Below are positions 49,901 to 60,758 of a stretch of 64,000 nucleotides of DNA, in pieces. This DNA is from Berberis thunbergii (lineage: Eukaryota; Streptophyta; Magnoliopsida; Ranunculales; Berberidaceae). The position numbers and the translations under genes are program-made. The notes beneath the pieces are model-generated. The model was not told where the DNA came from and searched no databases. It was given only the letters and a program-made list of their open reading frames with translations. The stretch is taken from NCBI GenBank assembly GCA_003290165.1, contig QNQO01005887.1, positions 1 through 64,000 of the forward strand, read 5' to 3'. Position 1 is the first letter of the stretch. Each line of letters opens with the position of its first letter.

Positions 49901-52900
49901 CCCCCCCCCCCCTCGAAAGCACTCTTCATACTTAGAATTCAACATCCCTGGAGTTGTTGTCCGATCAAAACCAAGTACAGCTTGGACTGATCCAAGAGGA
50001 TCCCTCAAATCTGAATGGTCAACAATTACATTTCTCTTTCCACTCAATACTTGCATCTCTACAATAGGCCCAAGAGTTGTGCCGCTGTCCTCTTCGACCA
50101 TGTCATACCATAACCAAGCTAGCACCCATCTTCGGTCATATCAATCATTGTGCCTATTTCTGCCTTTGGATCACCTTTAATGTCATTTTTTTTGGGGAAA
50201 GCACCTTCAATGCCTTTTGATACTTTCTTACACCCCTTTTTCTGATATTTTTCTTGAATCAATCAACCACTTTCCCTTTGATGATAGGCCCTCAGTAGTT
50301 CCACTAGGCTTGGGCAAAGCTCCTACATGAGGCCCAAAGGCCCCACTGTCCCCACCAATTGGGGGCTGTTTAGAATTTGTATACTCCAACCTTCTCTTCT
50401 TCAGACTCGGTCACATACTCAGAAATTATAGAGGTCCTTTTATTCACTTGGATGAACTCTATCACTTGGGATCTTGTATATACCCGTAGAAGAGCAGCTT
50501 GGCTAAGACTGCACATGCCCTATTTGCTGCCATTTACTAAATACGTCCCTGTCTCCCAATCTGTTTGCATTCGTTTAGAAACCATCCTAAGAGGATTTTT
50601 TTGCCATGAGTTGTGGACTCCATATTGCTGCTAGTTACTTGCCCACCTTGAAGTAAGAAACTTTCATCACTATGAGAACTCATAGCTGTAGACACATGGG
50701 ATATTAAGAATCCGCTAAGCACTATGTTTTATCTGCTGTCACCCTCTGTCCTTGCATCAACAAGTTGACACTGAAATAATCTGCAAAAGCCGCCGGGTGG
50801 TTTTTGTTGAGACGCACAAGTCGATGCATGACTTATTTGCAAAGATCCTCTTACAAACATACTTATTTGAAGTGTGTTGTAGGATGTATTAGATATGTTC
50901 TGCAACTACTGTTAATGTCGATGGAAAATGCAAACTAAGATTTCTACAAAAGCTCATAAAAGCTCTACAAGGGGGTTATCCAACTAAGGTGTTCAGAGTT
51001 AGCAATGAAAGTATCTCAGTTTTGACGTTGTAAGCACCAATGTTAACATTGTGGTTTGATCTCTATGAAAGACATGTCCACTAATAATGAACAGAGTGCG
51101 AGAAAAATCTCCCGAAATTCAAATGAAGGATCTTGGAGGGCTAAACCACTTCCACGATTTGGAAGTGGGAATGAATACAAAGGGCTTATGAATAAGCCAA
51201 ACGAGATACGTTGAATATATATTTAACAAACTTGGGATACAAAATTGCAATTGACTTGCAGCTCCCCTAGAAGCAAACCAAAAGTTATCAGCTGAAGATG
51301 GAGATGAACTTGAAGACACGAGTCTTTCGACAGTTGGTTGTGAATTTATATACATCCGCATCACTAGGCTAGATATTACCAATGTAGCTATAATCAGTGC
51401 ATGCAACATCCAGCCGATGTGATTTGAAATTATGTCCGATGTCAAATTTAAATGTAGCAAAACTACCATTTTAGTCATGCAGTCGCTAATTGGCAAATTT
51501 GGCTAAGGTGTTGAGTTGTAGTCCAAGTCACCAAGGAATGGGTCTAGGTGAAAAAAACAAATGTATATGTATAAAAAATAATAATAAATAAAAATGATGA
51601 TGGTGATAAAAAATTATTATAATAGTAATAATATCTACTATAGCTAACTCAGGTGCAACAGAATTATTTTTGGGCAATTAATGTTTGGGTGATGAATTGT
51701 TACGTCGATAACCATACTTAGTAGGAGTTTGGATATGTAGGGCCCCTCACATCATAGTGTGGGATCTTATAAACGATTAACGAACATCAAAGCAACAATT
51801 GGCTTTAGGGAGTAAAGAGGACTCGTACCTAAGTTATTAATGCAACGAAAAATCGCCGATTAATCGGTGATTAATCGCAATTTGGGGTTTGACCAAACCG
51901 AATTGGGTGAAATCGAATGGAATTTAGCAATCACCAATTAATTGGAGAAAAATCAGCAAGTCACCGATTAATCAGCCCAACCGACTCGCCGATTTATCGC
52001 TATGTTGGAAAGTTAGATTGTTTGTTGTGATATAAGTATTACAACCTGCAAAATTAAATTCATTTGATTAATTAGTAAAGTAATATGACTATGATTAATT
52101 AGTAAATTTATATAATAACAAATTTAAACCATTTTGATTATTTATTTATTTTTGTAATCTATGACTACGATTAGATTTTAAAAATATATGATTTGAAATA
52201 ATTGACCGATTAATTTCGATTAATCCGCTTAATCTTAATTCGGTCCTAGATCGCGATGTGACTGCTTTCCGATTTAATTGCATAGACTCGCACAGATGGA
52301 TACCTTTCACAAGAAAAGTTAGGATCTATCCTTCGCTACATTAATGTTTGATTAGGCAGCCATTGTTGTTAGATTTTTTTATGTTGTGTTGTATCCTTTT
52401 TCCTCTCTTTTTCAACTCTGCACTTTTGCCTTGTTCATAGATGATAGGGTTGAACAAAAAACGATCTAACCGATTTAACCGATCAGTTCGGTTTCGATTT
52501 TACAAAATTCAAAACTGAAGTGGTCGGTTAAATTTTCGGTTTTTATGTGATTTAAAACTACAAAACCGAACCGACCGAATATATATAATAAATAATATAT
52601 ATTTATATAAATAAATAATATGTTTAAAATAGTTGTCAGTTCGATTTTATTTCAGTTATGGTTTGCATAAATTAGAATTGGTTCTGTTTCGATTCGGTTT
52701 TGTTAATGGTCGGTTCGGTTTCGATTTGAAATTTTTGAAACCGACCAAAGTCGGTTCAAGGTTTAGGTGAAAAACCGAACTGACGGTTCGGTTTTCAACC
52801 CTAATAGATGACACATACATGTTCGTCTCTATAGTTTATCATCCTCACAAAATCTAGTAGATGCCCAATATGTGTAGCCAAATGAAATTGCGTATGTGGT

Positions 52901-55900
52901 AAACATTTATAAATAATCCATTTTACTATTTATCTAATAATCATAATTATGGGAATAGAAATTATAGAAAAACGAATTTCTTTTAAGGTGAACTAAATGA
53001 CTCCGTGTCGGTATTGTCATGATGGGACAAAGTTCAGAACCATACCACTATTTTATCCTTCGCTATTGACAACATGAAAATGTTTATTGACAATTCAGAT
53101 ATGAACATAAAATTTATGTACACAAACACATACCTTCCTGGGTAAAAGTTGGTCCTGTGCAGGATGGAATTCTCCCTCCACCTAACCAACTAGTGTGCTG
53201 ATTATCAAGATTAAGCTCACTTGAAGGTATCCTCCGCTGCTCGTCAACAACAAATTGCCGACGATCATTGGGATGGGATGGCATCGTATAAGGGTGGGGG
53301 TATGCTTGCGGCATTTGGTGCTTAACTGGAGGTTTTGCATAAGAAACGTAACTTGGCTGGGTTTGTGCAGGAGGGTTAGGAAGGTACGGTCTCTGCGCAA
53401 AAGGTGTGTTAGCAACTTGAAACTGCTGGCTGGTTTGAGTGGCTTGAGGGATTGCATACATATCACCATGTCCAAATTCCAAAGGCCTGGAGGAACTAAA
53501 TCCCGAAGGATCGGGTGTATTGCATACCCCAACTGATACAAGGCAAGGAGATGGCTGCTGAAAAATCTCATTTTTCACAACAGGAGCACTCGCATGGCCG
53601 GGATGAGGAGCATTTCCCACCATTTGGAGAATTTGACTTCCCTGTCCACAAGAACAAGCTGTGAACATCAATATCTTTATAAAAACTAGCTCTTAGCAGA
53701 AAGACCATGTTCACCAAACCGAAAACTTACATTTGGAGTCCTACAATACTCTTGATGTACTACAGGCTGGTAACCCAATGGTGCTGGGGAGGGCAATGGT
53801 GGTTGAGGAGGCATTGACAGGTGAGGTGGACGTGATGGTTGAGGAGGTACTGTATGTTGAGGCACAAGTGACAGCAGAGGTCCAGGAGGTGGTGGTGGAG
53901 GTGGAGGTGGTTGTGAAGGCAGAGGTGGTGGTAGAGGTGGAGGCTGCGGTGGAGACCACGGTGGAAGAGGTTGTGCAGGAGACAGTGGTGATGGTGGAGG
54001 GGGTGGTGACCCAGGTAGTGGCGGTAGTGCAGGTGGGGAATCTAAAGGCAATGGAGGAGAACCAATAGGATAAGGGAGAGGCTCAGATTGGCTAATTGAA
54101 CCATGTCCTAATTCTTTATCTGGACTCCTGTGGGAATCTAATTTGAAAGAAACATTCACATCGATGGGCCTCTGATCCTTAACAGAAGAAGACACGTCTT
54201 CCATTTCCAACTCTCCATCTACATCCTCTAAAATGCGATGGCGCCTATCACTTGGTGTAACAGCACATACATCAGGATCTTCTGAAGTATGTACAACTGC
54301 TACGGGTGACTCGTCACCAATTTCCTTGCATAAACTGCCAGAACATTCTTCATCATCCTCCAATACATGAGTACATATGAGACCAGGGAGTTGAAAGGTT
54401 GCATTACTGAAAAGTTGCATAAGGGGGAAATTAGACAAGAACGATGCATCAGATATGGATATCATCACACATAAACATAAGGGAATAGATGTGAATGTAA
54501 AACAAACCTACGATTTATATTGTTCACCTTTATTTTAAAAACGAGCCTACGAGGACTGTGTGTAAACAAGCACTCTATAGCTCCAGACACTGGATCTAAA
54601 GTAGCAGCATAAAATGGAAAGATGAAACACAAACCTCCCATATTCATCGACCAGCATCCCTTCCATTTCCCTAATCGGATCATCAATTGCACGTTCAGCT
54701 CTAGATGGGCGCCTGTGGAAAAATCCCGCAGATATACTGACATCGTCATTTGAACCTCCAATATTATCCATGTAGCGCCTAAGAACAGACTCTGGTAGAA
54801 TTTTGCGCTCAAGCCATAAGCGAAGAACCTGAGGAAGATAACAGTTAATGTCTCACACTGAAGAATCTCTTAAATAGCTATATATGCATATAGTCCAAGT
54901 ACAACCTTAAGACATTGGCGACGATTTTCACGAGCACCAGCTCCTGGTGGAACCGTGGCACTTACAAGACGTGGCAGTGCAGCTTGTACGGTAGGAATGT
55001 ACGAGGCTCCCGCAATGCCTGAAGAAATACCATCAACGAAAAAGCTACAGAAAATTCTTCACAGATATTTGACTGTTGTTTAGTTCACACAAACTGTATA
55101 ATTAACAAAACATCCGTAAGTGCCCAAGAATCAGATACGATATGAGAAGAGAAGGGGATAGGTCTTAGACGGTTGCCATAGCTGGTTCGAGTTGTAGTCT
55201 TGTTTCTCTATGGTGTATCTGTATTTTGTTGTTTTTATTTGGCATGGTTTGAGCTAAGTGGTTTGTCCTTTAAGTGGTCAGTCAATTTAGACTTTGTGGG
55301 TCTTCATTGTAATCAAAATGCATTATTAATGAAATGTCACCTATAGAATAAAAATACCTATCTTATTATTGGGGCAGGAAGTACGGGACTTTTGTTAAAA
55401 GTGGAGAAACATTATTAAGGAAACAACAGAACTCAGCACAAATGACAACCAAGACCCAACCAACAACTCCACTAAAAGCAGAAATTAGTCAAATCTCAAA
55501 GAGATAGGGTAGCTAGCGATTATTCAAGGAGAGTAATTTGGTCCTGCTCCATGGTCCACATGGGAAGACCTTTTAACACTTATTATGCAGGTGAGTGGCT
55601 TCACATAAGACCTGTTCTAAAAGGTACACAGATTAGTACAAATAATAGATAAAGACATCAATAGAATATTGTCCATCGTCCTAAGTCCTAACTAATTAGA
55701 GCACTGACACTTGAATGGTACATGCAAAGAATGCCATGTCACTATTCAAATTATGAAGATCAAAAACCAACCACATCTTGTAATTTACTATTTTAGCTAA
55801 ACCTAATTCATAAGCTAAGTTATTCAAATAAATAAAAATAAAAATAATAAAACAAATAACTATTGAGAATTGAAAACAAGAACGATCTAATACTAGCAAA

Positions 55901-58900
55901 ACAGAAGACTAATGATCTCCATAAACACAAAAGAGTAAAAGTAAAACAACCAGAATCATAATATGATTCATTAGCTTCTTAAGCACGGATACCTTTCTGG
56001 CTATGTGAACATTGTGTGATGGAATCCACAAGGAAAAACAGGTCTACTTTTCTATGGTAACTGGACTCGCATTCCAACTTTCGAATAAGAAGCTCCACAA
56101 CCTGCAAGCGACAAATGACTTTGAAAATTTGTTCTTTTACAAACATAGTTTATGGAAAATAAAATCAAAATACACAAACATATCTTTGTCAGGACCATAA
56201 CAGGTCAAGCGGTAGAATACGATGTAGACATAATTCAAATAGTCAAATGCCAGGATTAGTCAAGATTGTATTTTAAGAATGGAAGAACATGAAAATAGCA
56301 AGAAGATTAATATGGTTCCGAACCATATCAAGTCTAGAGGTAGAATGCAAGTTCACGCTTAAACTTTTTTCCGCATGGATTTTTTTAAAGCAAGACAACT
56401 ACTATATTATTGCATATGAAATATCTTCCACATGAAACTTATAATATGGTCATATAAAATCGTATGATACATAACACATTAAATATGGAAATAATAAACT
56501 TCGGTGATACACCTAATCACTATGATACCAATTTATTAGTCTTCATATTTATCATTACAATCAATCCAAATCCATTAAGTCACGGGGTACATAACAAGGA
56601 AATTAAAAAAAAAAAAATCATGTTCGAACATACTGCCATAGCTGGATACAAAGACACCACGACACAATTGGACGTGAAATACGTTAAATATGGAAATAAT
56701 AAACTTACAGCAACATCAAGTTTACAATAACACATTAAATATGGAAAAAATAAACTTCAACGATGCGCCTAATCACTATGATACCAATTTATTCGACTTC
56801 ATATTTATCATTACAATCAATCCAAATCCATTAAGTCACGGGGTACATAACAAGGAAATTTAAAATAAAATAAAATAAATAAATAAATAAAAAATTTGAT
56901 GTTCACACATACTGCCATAGCTTGGATAAGAAGACACCACGACACGATTGGACGTAAAATACTCAAAGCTTACAGCAACATCAAGTTTTCAATTCTTTAT
57001 ACACATTATGACCATAATAATGAAGATATAGTAGGACAAGATAGCAATAAACAAGTAGCAAGAATGGTTCGCAAGTAAAATTATAACTAATCAACAGAGT
57101 TTAGAAGTCAAGAAGAATTAAGACAGTAGCATACAAGCATATCCCGATTATGTGAGTTTTCCATTGGCATGTATAACATAACATAATATCTAGGTCCAAT
57201 ACTGGCACATGTACTTGTGGGAGCGTCTTCTATTGGTTTTTTCAAAATATTTATGCGTATTCGTCACTAACAAAAAAAGGTACACAATAGCTTTTGTTGG
57301 TCTTCCTTTTAGTCAACATCATCAAAGTTCATTCCCGATATTTTCGGGATCGGCTACATGGATTTTGGTTCTCCAAGCAATGCGGTCTTCCCACATATCT
57401 TCACCTAATCAAAGTTCAATGATGTCTTCATTCATCGCCTTCATCCAAGTTTTCAACGGTCGTCCCCTCCGTCTACACCCTCCATTAACTTGCCAATCTA
57501 GACATTTTCTAATTGGCGCAATATTTGGTCTCCTCCGCACGTGACCAAACCAAGTTAAACGTTTTTCTCTAATTTTGTCCTCTATGGGTGATACACCTAA
57601 GTGTCTCCTAATTCTTTCATTCCTAATTTTATCCTTACGGATTTTACAACACATCTACCTTAACATACGCATTTCTGCTACTACCATCCTATGCGTATGT
57701 TGTTCCGTATTAGTCCAACATTCTGAACAGTATAGCATGGCTGGTCGAACAATTGTATTATAGCATTTCCCTTTTAGCTTTGCAAACATCCTTCTATCGC
57801 ATAATACTCCTGACGTCATTCTCCATTTCAGCCAACCAGCTTTAATCCTATGGTCTACATTTTCTCCAATAGCCTCATTGGCCCATTCTTTTGAATTATA
57901 GATCCTAGATATCGAAAAGTCTCACACTCTGGGACCTCCACACCATCGATCTCAATTGCATTACTCCTCTCTCGTGATTCACAACCAAAGTTGCACACTG
58001 GATACTCCGTCTTCAAACGACTAATTCTAAAACTCTTACTCTCTAAAGCCTCTCGTCACCTATCTAATTTCTGACTTAAACCTTCACTAATCTCATCAAT
58101 TAAGACAATATCATCTGCAAATAATATGCACCAAGGTACATCTTCTTGCAGATGTTTTGTCAACTCATCCATGACCAAAGCAAAGAGATATGGACTTAAA
58201 AACGACCCTTGATGTAGTCCTACTAACACTGAAAATTCATTGGACATCCCACCCACTGAGCGAACACTTGTTACAGCTCTTTCATACATATCCTTAATGA
58301 TATCGACATAACATTGAAACACTTTCTTCCTTTCAAGCACCCACCAAATTAACTCCTTGGGGACCCTATCATAAGCTTTCTCCAGATCAATAAAAACCAT
58401 TTACAAACTCTTACATTTCTCTCGATATTTTTCTATAATTTGCCTAAACAGGAAGATGACCTCCGTAGTAGACCTACCTGGCATAAATCCAAATTGTTTA
58501 TCCGAAACAGTGGTTAAACTCCAAAGTCTTTGTTCCATAACCCTCTCCCAAAGTTTCATCGTATGACTCATAAGCTTTATCTTTTTATAGTTCGAGCAAT
58601 TCTGAATATCCTCTTTGTTCTTCTAAATTGGTACCACACTGCTATGCCTCCACGAATCTGACATTTTTCTAGTTTCCAAAATCCTATTAAAGAGCTTAGT
58701 TAGCCATTGAATCTCAACTTCTCCCAGACATTTCCACGCTTCAATTGGTATATCATCCGGTCCAACTACCTTCCCTGTCTTCATTCTTTTTAAACTCTCT
58801 CACTTCAGTGGCACTAACTTTGCGATGGTACACGCGATATCTCCCTTCCTGTGAAGCATACCCCTCCAAGTTGAACTCCCCTACATGTGTTCCATTGAGT

Positions 58901-60571
58901 ATGTTCCAAAAGTAATCATTCCATCTATCTAAAATAGTTTTATCTTGCATTAAAACTCTTCCATCTTCATACTTAACACACTTAACATGACTCAAGTCCC
59001 TAGTTTTTAATTATCTAGCTTTAGCTATCTTGAAAATATCTTTCTGCCCTCCTTTGCACCTAGGACCTAGCCTATTATACAAATCATCATATGCTCTCTT
59101 CTTAAGCTTCCCCTACTGCTTTACTACTCAATTTTTTAGCTTGCTTATAAAGCTCATAAGACTCTACGCATCTATCTTTTTGCCACTCCTTAAAACATTT
59201 TTTCTTATCCGCAATGGTTTGTTGCACATCAGCGTTCCACCACCATGCCTCATTATCATATACATCTCTTTTGGCCTCTCCTAACTCTTCATTCGCACAT
59301 CTTCTTATTTGGTTTGTCAAATGTTTAAAAAAATCAACGCTACTAGTCATATCCTTTGGTTTTAGATTCTCCCAACCCTCTAAAACTGATTGGCCACCCA
59401 AAATCTTCTTTCTAAATTTTTGGCCCACATCTCCTTGTAAGGTCCACTTAATTCTTGGTCTAACATGTTATTTGACTATACGACCCCTACTCTGAAGGCA
59501 AATATCGAGAATTAACAGCCTATGTTGGTTTTGTCAGACACTCCCCTAGTATAACCTTACAATTTTTACACCTACCTAAATCATGTCTCCTAACAAGAAA
59601 ATAATCAATTTCACTTCTATTGCGCTCACTCGCAAAGGTCACCGAGTGATCTTCCCTCTTCTTATAAAAAGTATTCACGATCCCAAAATCCTTAGCTAAA
59701 GCAAAATCTAGAATAGAATCCCCATAGTGTTTTGATCCCCAAAGCCTTGACCTTCATGTACCCTCTCATACCCAACTCCATCCTTACCGACATGGTCCTT
59801 CAAATCCCCGCCTAGGAAAACCCTATCGAAAAAAAAGAATCTCAATAACTAAATCCTCTAAAGAGTCCCAAAAACCTTTCTTAGTCTCCTCGTCTAAACC
59901 CACTTTGAGTGCATATGCACTAATAACATGCACTATCTCTAGGTCTAAAGCTAATTTAATACTTATGATTTTATCCCCAAACCTCCTAACATCGACTACT
60001 GCATCCTTAAAAACTTTATCTACCACTATACTCACCTCGTTCTTAGTTCCATCTTTACCAGTATAGAAGAGTTTGAACCCTCCTAAATCTTTAGCCTTGT
60101 TCCCCTTCCATTTTATCTTTTGGAAGCAAACTATGTTTACCTTCCTTATACGCAGGGCATCCACAAATTCTATTGACTTACCCATCAAGGTTTTCTATGT
60201 TCCAAGAGGCTAATCTAATCATTCTATTTCTAGCTCTAACTAGACTAGCTTCTTTACCCGCTCCCGTCCAGAATGGTGCGAGAACCCTTGCCTATTTAAC
60301 ACTACAGTCGAGCGTCGCTGCAACGCGCCTTACTCATTTGTCTCTACACCCGAGCGTAGGTGCAGTGCGTTGCTTATAGCGGGGACGCCCTATCTTTCTG
60401 CATTAATCTTTTTGAACCAAATTCCATGAAAAGGGATGTGACAATTTTTTTACAGTTGGCTGTCACAAGCCTAACACCAACCCTCCTCATTTATCCGAGC
60501 TTAGGACCGGCTGGTCTTCCTTCTAGTAAGAATAAAAAAATGAAAGTTAAAACTTAAACATAAACATAAAC

Positions 60572-60605
<34 letters not shown>

Positions 60606-60694
60606 AAACATTAAAAAATAAAAAATAAAAATAATAATTTTAGAAAATAATAACAATCATATTTGGTTTTAATCCCTTAACCCATCCACCCAAA

Positions 60695-60758
<64 letters not shown>

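Noticed and set aside
49848..50634. Frames in the HUA2-type intron with Pro/Ser-rich and Trp/Tyr-rich parts
   Set aside because: Possibly more of the copia element, but no gag, protease or integrase motif could be recognised.
53733..54068. Val/Glu-rich 111-codon frame on +
   Set aside because: It is the antisense shadow of the polyproline tract in exon 6 of the HUA2-type gene.
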